A stretch of 64,000 nt of DNA. It comes from Mantamonas sphyraenae (lineage: Eukaryota > CRuMs > Mantamonadidae). The position numbers were made by a program, and so were the translations under genes. Location of the stretch: the NCBI GenBank assembly GCA_026936335.1, contig JAPMXV010000002.1, positions 310,001-374,000 of the forward strand, written 5' to 3'. The notes under the pieces were generated by a model. The model had not been told where the DNA came from, did not search any database, and saw nothing but the letters and a program-made list of their open reading frames with translations. Position 1 is the stretch's first letter, and the number at the start of each line of letters is the position of its first letter. This document shows positions 11,536-22,100 of the stretch, one piece after another.

Positions 11536-14500
11536 TCAAACCCATGGCACCCACCCCACAAACATGTCCGCCAGTCGCCCTTCGTCCATGGCCATGGCCA
11601 TCAGCTCCTGTGCACTTGTCTGTGCGTCCAGTTTCCCACGCACGCTCACCATCACCTCGTGCTGCTCCACATCCGGCACTTCGTCCAACGACTCGCTCAC
11701 TTCCATCTCCAACTCCTCCAACGCCTCTGTTTGTGCCACCACACATCCGCACATGGCCCCCCACTGCGCCTCCATGCTTCCTACAAGCGCGTCCATCTCT
11801 GCCCACAGCGCCTCCACCGTCACCTTGTCTCCGCTCACGTCTGCTCGCAGCCAACCGGCCACGCGACGCTGCAGAGCACGGCACTGTTTGCGCAACGCCT
11901 CCAGCTCTCGCCACGACTCCTTTGCCGCGCGTCGCAGCGGTGCAGCTGCCTCTTCCAGCACATCCATCGGCCTGCCCAGATCCGCCACCAGCGCTCGGAC
12001 CTCGTTTGTGATCCTGTTCATGCTCTGCACAAACGACATCTGCTTGCTGCGATGCTGCATGATCTCTTCCCGCAGCTCTTCCACCTGCACCCTGTGTTCT
12101 TCCTTCACAGTCCCAAACAAACGGTTCACATTCTCCAACTGCTTCGCCACAACACGCCCCTGGTGATCCAGAGACACCAACCGCTCGTTCAACTCCACCC
12201 ATTGCTTCAATTCCCCTCCAAATCGCTGTTCGCAACCGACGGCAAACTCCTCGTCGTACACCTCCCTGTGCCACGCTGCAAACGCTCCAAGTTGCTCCCC
12301 TGCACGCTTCAGACTTGCACACACGCTCTCGTATGCCTCTTGTTGTCCTGCGTCCACCATCACCGTCTCGACACGCTCTTTCTGGAACACCTGCAGCTGC
12401 GCCACCGCCTCTGCGATCAGTCCCACGGTCTTTTCCATCATCTCCTGCACTCGGTCTGTATCCTTCCTCTCCAGCTTCTGCGATTGCTCTCGCCGGTATG
12501 TCTCTGCCAACTGGTGCATGTGTTTCATCACGGACCTGTCGTCTCCACGTCGTCCACGCTGTTTGCCCTTGCCGCTGCCTCCTCCACCTCCACCGCTGCT
12601 GCCGCTGCTGCTGCCACTCTGGCTCTGCCCTTCGGCCAACGCAATCAACTGCGCCTTCATGATCTGCGTGGCGTAGAGCTTCAGCCAAGTCTCCATGCGG
12701 CTCATCACGTACAGGTCTGCGTCCGCAAGCTTCAGAGTCAGACGCATCCAGTCGTTCGCGTCCAGCGTCAGACCCGGGCAATTGGTTGCCAGCGTGCTCT
12801 CCATCGTTTTGTCCGGAAACGTGCTTTGGTCCTCTTCCAGAGCCTTGGCGAGCTCGGCAACCTTTTCTTCCAGCGCAGCCACCTCATCCTGCTTTGCTCG
12901 ACGCCTCGCCGTCAGCGACTGCATGCGTTGGCCACACTCTTCCTTCAGCGCATTCAGCACCTGCACTTCCTCCTCCTTTGGATTCTTGCGCACCTCGCCT
13001 TCAATCTGCCGCAGTTCTGCGTGCGTCCCGCGCAACTGTCCTTCCAGCGACTCCACCCACTCCTGCGCCTCCCGCAGCTCCTTCACACGCATTTGATGCT
13101 CGCTAAACTTGCCGTGGCGCGCTTGAGCCCACTGAATGCACTCCCCGCTCGGCTGCCAAGTGTGCACCAGCTCCTCGTATGTTTCCTCCGCAAACTCCAG
13201 AAACACTTGACACTCATCCAACACCCCTTCCGGATCCTGGAGAAGCGCAGCCAACGCGCCCACATCGCCCTTCAGCTCGTGCACAAACCAATACCCGTCC
13301 GCTTCCCACGCGGCCGCCTCCTCCGGCCCGTCCTTGGTCCACAGTGCCTCCCGCTGCTGGATGAAGCGCTGCCAATTGATAGACGACGCATTGCGCTGCA
13401 GGCGCCCTGTCAACGCCGCCATCTGCGCCTTCAGCGGCGTGCGACGACGCAGGGGCGGCGACATCTGCCGCTTTGTGAAACTTTGCATCCACTGCGTGTG
13501 AGGGTGCTCCAGCAACAACCTCTGGTCCCACAGTGCCTCGTGTTCGGCCTTGGCAAACTCCTGAGCAAGTGCGTTCATGCTCTGGTAGCACGGTTGCACC
13601 AGCGCCACCATCGCTGCGTCCACAGCCTGGCACTCGCCTGCACGAGACGCGTCCATGTTGCGCGAGCTCAGCGTCATGTTTGTAAACTCGACCGGAAACA
13701 AGAGGTCGATGTGACGTACGTCGGCCTCCAACGCGCCCTGGATACGCGACAGCGACGTGTGCAACTCCTTCTTCACGCTGCGTACCACCGTTTCGTGCGA
13801 CGCATGCAGCTGCTTGCTTGCCGCGTGCTGCTTGGCCAGGTTCTGCAAGAATGCCTTTGCCTGTTTGCCTTTGCCCTGCAAATCCTGCAGGCGCTGTTCC
13901 AGTGAACGCACCTTGTCTCGACGCGGCTGCACACGACGCACATTCTTGGCCAGCTGGTTCACGCGAGACACCAGATTGGCCAACGTGCGCGCCGTATCCT
14001 GCGAATTCAGTTGGTCGCGTGCCGCCTGCAATGCCGACTGCATGCGCCCTTCGTTCTGTTGCAACCGCGAGTCCAGCAGCTGCACAGCGCTGTGCTTGCG
14101 CCGTACCACATCCGACTGTTGGCTGACCACCACGGGGTCGTACACAAACGCCTGCAGCATGTGCAGCACCTCGTCACGGTTGTCATCCAGCCGCAACGTG
14201 TCCAGGGTGCGTTGCGCCTTTGCTGCAAAGTAGCCATGCAGGCCTCCAATGCCCATGGCCTGCTGCATGTTGCGCGTCAGGCGGAACGGCACTGTTTCGG
14301 GCACAGCCAGCTTTTGCCCCTTGTCGAAGCAAACGTTGTAGTCGATGTGCACCAAATGGCCCGTTTGCGTGTCCATCATGATGTTGTCCAGGTGCCTGTC
14401 GCCGAGACCCAGCACATGTCCCACCATGGACATCAGCGCACACGAGTCCATGTAGTTGTGACGCATGTCCCAGTGATGCTGCGGTCCCTGCGAGTGTGCC

Positions 14501-16878
14501 CAAAGGGCCTTGTCCAGCAAATCCGCAGACACGCCTTCCTGGAGTGCTCGGAACACCTCCAGCCGTCCCTCCCCCGTGCCCAAGTCCGCATTCATCGAAC
14601 TGGCTGCCGCCGTGCGCGCCTGGCCCGGGTTGCCGTATCCTGCGCGCGAGTACAGCTGGAACAGCGGCATGGTGTTGGACACCCACTCGATCAGGCCACA
14701 CTCGTCGCCCAGCGGCGTGACTGTATAGTGCCGAGCCACCAGAGGCACCTTTTCCCGCGCCATGATCTCGTTGATGCGACGCAGCAGCTGCATGATGCGC
14801 TGGTCTTGGTGCAGGTCCTCGCTGCCCTTGAGCAGAAACAGGTGCTGGTTGCCATCTGTGGCTGTCATCACAAGCCGCTTCGGCCGCCTCTTGGTGCCCA
14901 GCACAGCCACTTCGTTGCGCACACTCTGCACATACACCGCGCCCCCCTCGCTGCCGCCTGTGGCGCTGCCCAGCTTTGGCAGCGGGCAATTCCCTTGCGC
15001 AAGCACTGCTCCCAACGAGGGGAACAACTCGTCCAGGGCCAGCTGAGAGGGGAGCGACAACATAGACTCCATGTTCAGCAGGGCATTCCACGCGCTCACC
15101 GGATCTTGCGCAGCCTGAGGCAGGGTCGCAAGCACGTTGGCCATGTGTTCGTTGGGCACGCCTGCCTTTTGCACCACCGTGTTCAGATAGTGGATGGTGG
15201 GTGCAAAGATGGCTTCGTAGCTCTGCACAAGAAGGCGTGTCTTGTCGCCCGCGTCCAGATGAATGTTCTTGACCAGATTGTCCCGCTCGCTTTGGTAGCG
15301 TTGCATCAGGCCCGGAAGACTCTGACGCACAGACGACAGCGCATTGGCCCATCGCTCGTGTGCCAGCACGCTCAGTGTGCGCATGGCGCTGACAAACACG
15401 TCGATGTCGTCGTGCACCTGCGTGCCAGCCAACTGCTCGGCCGCACTCACGTACGCCATTTCCACGGGGAAGCGGCTGGCCATTTGGGCCAACAATTCCA
15501 CCAGGACACTGTGCATATTCTGCATGGCCAGAAGCTGGGGAAGGACGACCAGCCAGTTTCGCAGCGGAACGGTCTCAATAACCCTCGCCTGCTCGTGGCT
15601 CTCTGCCTGCAGCATCAAGTCCAGCAGGCGCAGCATGAGAAGAGGAGTAGCAGCGTGTGTGTGTGTGGCGGCAGTGCAGTATGCATCCAGATCCTGCCCA
15701 CACAGCGCGTACGTGAGCCACGCCTCGCACGTTGAGCTCACCTCCAGCACAGAGGGCAGGCCTTCGGGCACGCTGCTACTGTGCACACGCATCCAGCCGG
15801 AAAGTGTGTCCCAGTGCTTGCCGGCCTTGTACAGCGTGGCCATGGCGCTTGCATAATCGCCCTGGGCGTGAAGGAGCAGTGCACGCCCAAACGCCGTGTC
15901 CTCCTGCGCCTCTTCCTGCCTCTCCAGCAGAGCACGGGCCAGATCCAAGTTGTTTTGTTCAGTGGCAACACCAACGGCGCCGGGAGGCACGGCTGCGTCG
16001 GATTCCAGAAGCGCATACAAAGGGAGCGAGTCTGTGACTGGCCTCAGCTCGCTCAGCGGCTGTGCATACACGGTGCGCGTAAGGTGTTTGGTGGAGTGCA
16101 CCGCAAGGTTGACCACCAAGTTCTTGATACCAGCGGCCTCGTTGAGGACGTTTGCAGGATGGTACAGGGAGTCGCTGGCAATGGCATCGTAGTTGCCCTG
16201 CGCAAAGGCCACCCGTGGAGCTTTGCTCTGATCCGACACAAAGTCCAGCTGCTGCAAGGTTTCTGCACATCCCAGGTGGGCCAGGGCGTCGGCAAACAAG
16301 AGCGCCTCTTGCGAGTCGCACTCGGGCGAGCCGTGGCTCCAAAATTGCGTTTGCAGCTGGTGGTGCACCTGGGCGAAGCTCTGAGTGACCTGAGCACTCT
16401 TGATGAGCAGAGGACGGATACGTGTGAAGTAGGTGGCACACACGTTGGCGTTGGTTGTGTAGAACGAGTCGGCCGACAGATAGATGGCGCGCTCCAGACG
16501 ATGTAGGAAGAGGGTCAGGTTTGTCAGAGCCAGCTGGTGGGCAGGCTTCTGGCTCAGGGCAGTGCGCATCATGTCACGAAAGGCATTGGTGGTCTGTGCG
16601 GCGCCGCCGAATTCCGTAATGAGGCGGTTGTCGACCGTGTGTGCCACGAGCGCTGCAATCGCCTCGGGCGAGCACTTTTGCTGCACGAGCATAGCGTAGT
16701 TGGACGACGGCTTGGTGGGGATGGGCGGAGAGAGTAGAGGGCGGCGGGGAAGAAGCAGATGAGGCAGGTACTCGTGCAGAGATGGACTGGACAAGACGTG
16801 CAGCGCCAATTGCGTGCGCTGCTTCTCGTTCAGCGAGTCCTGCGTGCCGTTTTCGATGTGTTGCAGCAGGTGAGACAT
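11536..16878 (-). CDS. SMG1: SMG1-like PI3K-related kinase (nonsense-mediated decay)
   Basis: A single uninterrupted exon encodes 1,780 aa. SMG1 phosphorylates UPF1 during nonsense-mediated mRNA decay. A helical FAT-like region fills the first about 700 residues. The kinase domain shows GLGDRHLDNIMMD (about residues 815-835) and the SMG1-type HIDYNVCFDKG in place of DFG. A long helical insertion of about 750 residues follows, characteristic of SMG1. The protein closes with a FATC tail ending GWVPWV, matching the family's invariant WV end. It is about half the length of human SMG1; most of the N-terminal HEAT solenoid is absent. The first ATG (16878) lies 134 bp from the upstream gene's stop, leaving little room for missing exons. 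Its stop faces the SOD stop 117 bp away. Confidence 0.9.
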   Translation of the reverse strand: MSHLLQHIENGTQDSLNEKQRTQLALHVLSSPSLHEYLPHLLLPRRPLLSPPIPTKPSSNYAMLVQQKCSPEAIAALVAHTVDNRLITEFGGAAQTTNAFRDMMRTALSQKPAHQLALTNLTLFLHRLERAIYLSADSFYTTNANVCATYFTRIRPLLIKSAQVTQSFAQVHHQLQTQFWSHGSPECDSQEALLFADALAHLGCAETLQQLDFVSDQSKAPRVAFAQGNYDAIASDSLYHPANVLNEAAGIKNLVVNLAVHSTKHLTRTVYAQPLSELRPVTDSLPLYALLESDAAVPPGAVGVATEQNNLDLARALLERQEEAQEDTAFGRALLLHAQGDYASAMATLYKAGKHWDTLSGWMRVHSSSVPEGLPSVLEVSSTCEAWLTYALCGQDLDAYCTAATHTHAATPLLMLRLLDLMLQAESHEQARVIETVPLRNWLVVLPQLLAMQNMHSVLVELLAQMASRFPVEMAYVSAAEQLAGTQVHDDIDVFVSAMRTLSVLAHERWANALSSVRQSLPGLMQRYQSERDNLVKNIHLDAGDKTRLLVQSYEAIFAPTIHYLNTVVQKAGVPNEHMANVLATLPQAAQDPVSAWNALLNMESMLSLPSQLALDELFPSLGAVLAQGNCPLPKLGSATGGSEGGAVYVQSVRNEVAVLGTKRRPKRLVMTATDGNQHLFLLKGSEDLHQDQRIMQLLRRINEIMAREKVPLVARHYTVTPLGDECGLIEWVSNTMPLFQLYSRAGYGNPGQARTAAASSMNADLGTGEGRLEVFRALQEGVSADLLDKALWAHSQGPQHHWDMRHNYMDSCALMSMVGHVLGLGDRHLDNIMMDTQTGHLVHIDYNVCFDKGQKLAVPETVPFRLTRNMQQAMGIGGLHGYFAAKAQRTLDTLRLDDNRDEVLHMLQAFVYDPVVVSQQSDVVRRKHSAVQLLDSRLQQNEGRMQSALQAARDQLNSQDTARTLANLVSRVNQLAKNVRRVQPRRDKVRSLEQRLQDLQGKGKQAKAFLQNLAKQHAASKQLHASHETVVRSVKKELHTSLSRIQGALEADVRHIDLLFPVEFTNMTLSSRNMDASRAGECQAVDAAMVALVQPCYQSMNALAQEFAKAEHEALWDQRLLLEHPHTQWMQSFTKRQMSPPLRRRTPLKAQMAALTGRLQRNASSINWQRFIQQREALWTKDGPEEAAAWEADGYWFVHELKGDVGALAALLQDPEGVLDECQVFLEFAEETYEELVHTWQPSGECIQWAQARHGKFSEHQMRVKELREAQEWVESLEGQLRGTHAELRQIEGEVRKNPKEEEVQVLNALKEECGQRMQSLTARRRAKQDEVAALEEKVAELAKALEEDQSTFPDKTMESTLATNCPGLTLDANDWMRLTLKLADADLYVMSRMETWLKLYATQIMKAQLIALAEGQSQSGSSSGSSGGGGGGSGKGKQRGRRGDDRSVMKHMHQLAETYRREQSQKLERKDTDRVQEMMEKTVGLIAEAVAQLQVFQKERVETVMVDAGQQEAYESVCASLKRAGEQLGAFAAWHREVYDEEFAVGCEQRFGGELKQWVELNERLVSLDHQGRVVAKQLENVNRLFGTVKEEHRVQVEELREEIMQHRSKQMSFVQSMNRITNEVRALVADLGRPMDVLEEAAAPLRRAAKESWRELEALRKQCRALQRRVAGWLRADVSGDKVTVEALWAEMDALVGSMEAQWGAMCGCVVAQTEALEELEMEVSESLDEVPDVEQHEVMVSVRGKLDAQTSAQELMAMAMDEGRLADMFVGWVPWV

Positions 16879-17012
16879 TGCCAGAAGGGCCAAGGAGGTA
16901 GAGCAACAGCAGACAACACGGGGTCAGCGGCAAATGGGAGGTTGTGGGATGCACGCGAGCCAGCACGTGCAACTTTTTTGTTTGTTGGACCGGTTCGCGC
17001 GTCCCTGCACGC

Positions 17013-18842
17013 TCACACAAACTGGGCCACAAACACGGCAAAGCCGAGGGCAATGATGAGATAATGGCCAATGCGAGAGGCAAGCGAAAGCTTGACGAGC
17101 TTGAGGTGGACAAGCACAGGGAGAAGAAAGACGTAGATCATGCCGCACAGGGCGCCTGTGTAGCGCAGGAGCGTGCCCACCTGCGGGTAGAACACGGCAA
17201 AGAGAACCGAAACGCCAATGATGGTTGTGTTGAGGCCAAGCACGGGCAGCAGACCGGGCCACTGCTTCTGAAAGAGGACACCAAAGGTCTGGATGCGCAC
17301 GATGTACATGATGACCGGAAACACGGTGCTGAGCTGAAGGAGGAGGGAGGCACGTGCAGCAAAGGCCCACAGGTCATGGGTGGGGAAGTTTTGCAGAAAG
17401 TTCTGCTCGATCTCCACGTCCCGGAAGGCAATGTAGCCGACAACGCCCACGGCCAGGTAGCAAAAGCAGACGAGGAGAAAGGCAATGCCCAGATCGCGTT
17501 GGTTGTGCTCGGGATGGCGCTGGTTCTTGAGCATGACGATGACGAGGTTGTGGATGAAGAAGCTGACGGGGAGAATGCCGGCGAGAAAGACAAAGTTGTT
17601 CTCGTAGAGGGCGATGGGGATGTAGATGGCCGGTGTCGGCCTGGTGGTGGCGGATGACTGGGTGAAGAATTCGTCGCTGAGGGTGAGAGAGCGGTAGATG
17701 AGGAAAAACAGGTTGTAAAAGACGCAAATGACGCCAAACGAGTTGAAGCGCACGAGGAGGGAAAAGTCTTTCAGGGCACAGATGGGATACATGATGATGA
17801 GGAGGAGAACGGGTGCAACCTGGGCACTCCAGTCCGCAATGAGTTTCTGATTGTCGCTAAACTGGGCGAGCTGGAGGACGACCGAGTAGAAGAAGGAGGA
17901 CATGAGGGTGAAGTAGACGATGGCAGCGCCGACGAGGACCATGAGGGAGGAGCCCCAGGCAAGGTACCTGTAATGGTCGCCCAGGTGGGCACGGCACAGG
18001 TCAGCAAAGTCGTCGTAGTCACCCGAGTGACGGACGATGAGGAGGGCTGTGTACAGGGCGACGGCTCCAATCAGGAGGGTTGTGCCGATGCCCATGGCGA
18101 GACCGGCCTGTGAAAAGGCCCACGGCAGGACGAGGAGGGTGGAGCCGACCATGGTGTTCCAGATGGAAAAGATGGTGGTGAGGGAACTCTGTTTGCCCTT
18201 TGTGTGTGTGAAAAGGAGAATGGACGGGTCGATGATGTGTGCCGGCGGCGTGAGGTCGTGGCCTGAGTGCTGGGAGAGTCTGTTGTAGTATCTCATTCTG
18301 ACAGGTGGAAAGACGTGGGATGACGGGGTGTGTGGTGGGGTTGGGGGAGCGAGGGGGAGCGAGTGACGGGAAGAGGGACGGCGTGAACAGGGGTCAGCAG
18401 CATTTACGGGCAAGGCGAATGTGCACATTCAGGCAGCGGGTGTGGCATAGACGGCAGGTGGAAGGAAAGGGAGGGCACTGGGGCTGTGTATGGGGTACCT
18501 GTTATAATGAAGGGAGCCCTGTTTGGGCTGATAGGGTTTGCGTGGCGAGCCTGTGGTGCTGTAAGTGTTTGCAGCAGCACTGGCAGCGGTGGGTTTCTTC
18601 AGGCTCTGGTAATCGGTGACGGGCGGGTTGTTGCGGCCGCCAAAGCTGCGTGAGAGGCCGGCAGCAGTGATTGCATTGTCGTCCTGCTGGCGGACAGGGT
18701 CTTGGAGCAGTCGTTGACGCTCTTCAGGGATGTCCACGCCAATGGACTCGTGGGACAGTTCGTGCTCGTCGACGTCGTTGGACAGCCGCCTGTAATCGCC
18801 GTGCACGTTGATGGAAGTGTTGGAGGTGTCGAGACTGGCCAT
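17013..18842 (-). CDS. SLC38A9: SLC38A9-like lysosomal amino-acid transporter/sensor
   Basis: Two exons, 18842-18499 and 18297-17013, join in phase 2 to give 542 aa. The Aa_trans (AAAP) fold with about 11 membrane helices occupies the last about 400 residues. The first helix reads TIFSIWNTMVGSTLLVLPW, carrying the WNTM-type arginine-site motif of SLC38A9. Just before it, across the splice junction, is YNRMRYYNRL, resembling the Tyr/Arg plug of the SLC38A9 N-terminus that contacts Rag-Ragulator. SLC38A9 exports amino acids from lysosomes and reports arginine to TORC1; that role here is inferred from family membership. The N-terminal about 115 residues are polar with acidic motifs. It sits head-to-tail with SMG1, itself a TOR relative, but this is probably coincidence. 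Confidence 0.72.
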
Positions 18843-19002
18843 GTGGGCGGAATGGGCGTGGGAACAAACTGGGGACGGTGGTGCTTGAACTGCACTGTGC
18901 TGTATTTTTCGTTTGTGCGTGAACGCACTCAATAAATGCACTCAAACTCACATAAATACTTGACCATGTCCAAAAGTTGGCTTACTTCGGGACAAATGGC
19001 TC

Positions 19003-19058
19003 CCAGGGCATCGTTGCTGTCTGCCCTGGTCACACCGAGCGGTGGCTTGCGCTCGGTG
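19003..19058. other. two adjacent perfect hairpins past the stop of gene A
   Basis: Hairpin 1 is CCAGGGCA (19003-19010) pairing with TGCCCTGG (19022-19029), 8 bp with an 11-nt loop. Hairpin 2 is CACCGAGCG (19033-19041) pairing with CGCTCGGTG (19050-19058), 9 bp with an 8-nt loop. Three bases separate them. They lie 50-105 bp beyond the stop of gene A, in the 265-bp gap before the SLC38A9 start. This is where an omega-RNA scaffold would lie for a TnpB/Fanzor gene. A 3'-UTR element or SLC38A9 promoter palindromes are alternatives. Confidence 0.5.
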
Positions 19059-19107
19059 ATCTTCGCAGCTCCAGTCGTCGATGGAACTGCCCTCACATCC
19101 TGTTCAC

Positions 19108-22100
19108 TCACCCTTCCGTACCGGTGGTGACTTGATCATTGGACGTGGCTGTGGCTGCTGCTTTCCTCTGTCTGCTGAATGGCATGGGTCGTTGTCCCGA
19201 TTTGATCTGTTCAACAATGGTCCAGAAGAATGCTTCGCAGGAGTGCTGGTCTCGCTGCATCGCCACGTGCAATGGAATGTCCTCGTCGTTGTGGATTTCC
19301 CGTTGCAGCAGCGCAAACAACGTCTGCTTTCTGGTGTGGTGATTGCGCGACTGGTATCCGCATGTTTTGCAGAACTGGAGCCTGCCCAGGGGTTTGCGCG
19401 ACACATTGGTGTTGAAACTGAGTGTCGTTCCACACCTGTGCACACTGGATGTGTTGTACTCGTCCAGGTCCTTGACCACATTGTAGTGCACGGCGAGCTT
19501 GTCCAACACATCGCCCGTCCGTCCGCCGAGGCTTGATTGTTTCTTGCCTCCAACCACGAGCACGTGCTTTTTTGGCATCCCTCTGTTGGCCATCAGCTTC
19601 AGGGTCTCTTCGATTGACCGTTGCAGGAACTGCGCCTGGATACGCGTGCCATGCTTCCTCCGTCGCATCTCGTCGTGTGTCATCGTAGGAACCAGCATCT
19701 GGAACACGTTGTTGTTGTGTGTCCACATGAGGACCCATGTGTCGCGTGTAACGCCCCAGTCCACCAAGGCGAACAAGGTGTCGTTGACAATGGACAGCCA
19801 CTTCTCCTCCTCCTTCTCGGTGTCTCCGTCGTTGTTGCCACCGTGGTCATCGACAGCACCACCATCCACCTCGCCCTCGTTGCTGCCACCCGTATCGTCG
19901 TCTCTGTGGTGTGCAATGTCCGTCCCTTGTGCAGCACCCACACCCACGCTGATGCCCCCACCTTGTTGTGACTCTACCTCCCTCCACATCGTGCCCATCA
20001 TTCGAAACTTGCTCACGCCTCGGGCACCGACATTCCGTCCCAAATCCCGCAGACGTGCATACTCCGATTCCTTCAGGAACGGTTCCATCCATCCGGGCAA
20101 GGTGTCGCAGTACTGCAGAATGTTGATCGCCGCTGTCAGCAGTGGTCCTGCCACTTTGTTCAGGAGGTTCTTTCCAGTGTCTTTGTCGCTCCCTTGGCTG
20201 TTCTCCGCCCGTGTTTTCATCTCCGCCTTGATCCACCACAGATGAGTCAGGCACTCGCGTTCGATTTTCGCGACCAGGGCACCGTGCGTGTCGGGGTCGT
20301 CGTGAGCAAAGGGATCGTCCACAAAGCTCTTGGGGTAGAAAACGATCGCAGCAGTGCCGGAGGACGAGACATGTGTGGTGCCCTTCCAGTGCTGCATCTG
20401 TGTCGGACGCATTTCCAGCACAACGGTGGTGTTCGTGGCAATGCTCGCAAACATGTCATCAAACAGTGCTGCCGCTGCATCCTCGCCCATCGCTTCCCAC
20501 CACCGTTGCACGGCATGTCGCACCTTGTCGGGGAAAATGTCTTTGTGCGTACCCCACAGCTCCAGCACGCGCTTCCAGGTTGTCGTGTTGATGGCATCCA
20601 CCTGTTCCTTCACTGCTCGCCACTGCTCGTCGTTCTCAAGCAGATATGGAACGAGGAGTCGCTTGGAGTCCTTAGGTGCAAACATCATCCCCACATCGGC
20701 ATCCTCAAGCGCGAGCTCCGGGAGCAGATTGTGCAGGATGCACAGGGGAGCGTGCTCCAACGGCCTTGCCTTGCGGCGTGAGTCTTTGCGAATGAGCATA
20801 TTTCCGTCCGTGTCGATCTCGTCCAACAGCTCCTTGGCCTTGAACAGCAGCTCCTTGTACCTCTCAGATCCTCGGATCACATCCGCCTTGGCGAGCGCGT
20901 CTGTCTGCGCCTGTGTCTTCTTCTTCGCCCCTGCGGCTGCATACACATCGTATGCGAAAGATAATACACCGCTGGACACACCATGGTGCGTGAATGCCTT
21001 GTGTACGCCTTCACTGGGGTGTGCTTCACTTGCCGCGTCCACAGCTGCAAGCAATGCAATGTCACTGCGATCTGGCGCTTCCTGTTCCTGGGTGATGTTG
21101 TCTTCAGCGTATTGCTTCAGCGCGGTGACGTACAGCAGCGCCTTCTTGCTCGTCACCACTTGCTTCAGTCTCGAAGTCACCATGTCCGCCAGCATCGAGC
21201 GCATGTGGGTCTGCGCACCACCGAGATGGCCGGTCTCCGGAAGCGGGCACTCCACGCTTACTGCGTTGGTTCCCTCCTTGCCCACAATGCGCCTTGTCTC
21301 GGTGTCCACGTACAGACGTCCCTTCACTGCAGACAGCACATCCGCAGCAAGTCCACGCGTACTCGTCATGTACTTCACCGCTGTGGCAATCTCTTTTGTC
21401 GTGCATCCTCGAAGAGCACAGATGATGGCGTTGACAGCAGTGAGCACACACGCGACGAGGTCGTTGTACGTCTCAGTCAGGCGGTGCAGCAGCTGGTCGT
21501 CCACTCCCAGAGGATGCAGAGGATGGAAGCCCATGTCGCCAAGCGTGGCCACGCCGTGCACGGTGCCAAGCGACATCGGGATAGTGGAGTCGTCCACGCC
21601 AGCGTCGGCCATGGCAGATGTGATGAACTCGGTCACTGCCTGGACGAGCACCTCACGGTCTTCAGGTGGAGGCTTGCTCTTGCTTGTCCGCTTGCGCGCA
21701 TGGCCCTGCTGCTGTTGCTTGTAGTGTTCTGCGCAGGTCTCCTCGGGAAGGTCATCTAGCGAACCAATTGCATGAGCGGTGCGTTCTTCGCCCCCGTATG
21801 CCCCTGTGTGGTAGGCCACACCAATCTGATTCTCGTCGTAGAGCGACATTTGTGCCATGTCTTCCATCTGCTGCCTGTTGAACACGATGATCTTCTCAAA
21901 CACGTGAATGCCATGCAGGAGCACGCGTGCGGTGTGACACCCAGACAATGCATCCGCTTGCGCCCTGAAAATGCGCTCGAACGAGACGTGTTGGACGTGC
22001 TGGACGCCCATGTTCACGCCAGTGCTGTCGACGAGTCCTTCTCCCGCAGCAAGATGCTGCCTCATGTAGTCAACCAGGTGGCGCCAGATCTGGTGCCTGA

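Noticed and set aside
11533-13905. 790-codon open frame antisense to SMG1
   Set aside because: His/Leu/Arg-rich complement of the SMG1 coiled insertion, with no independent evidence.
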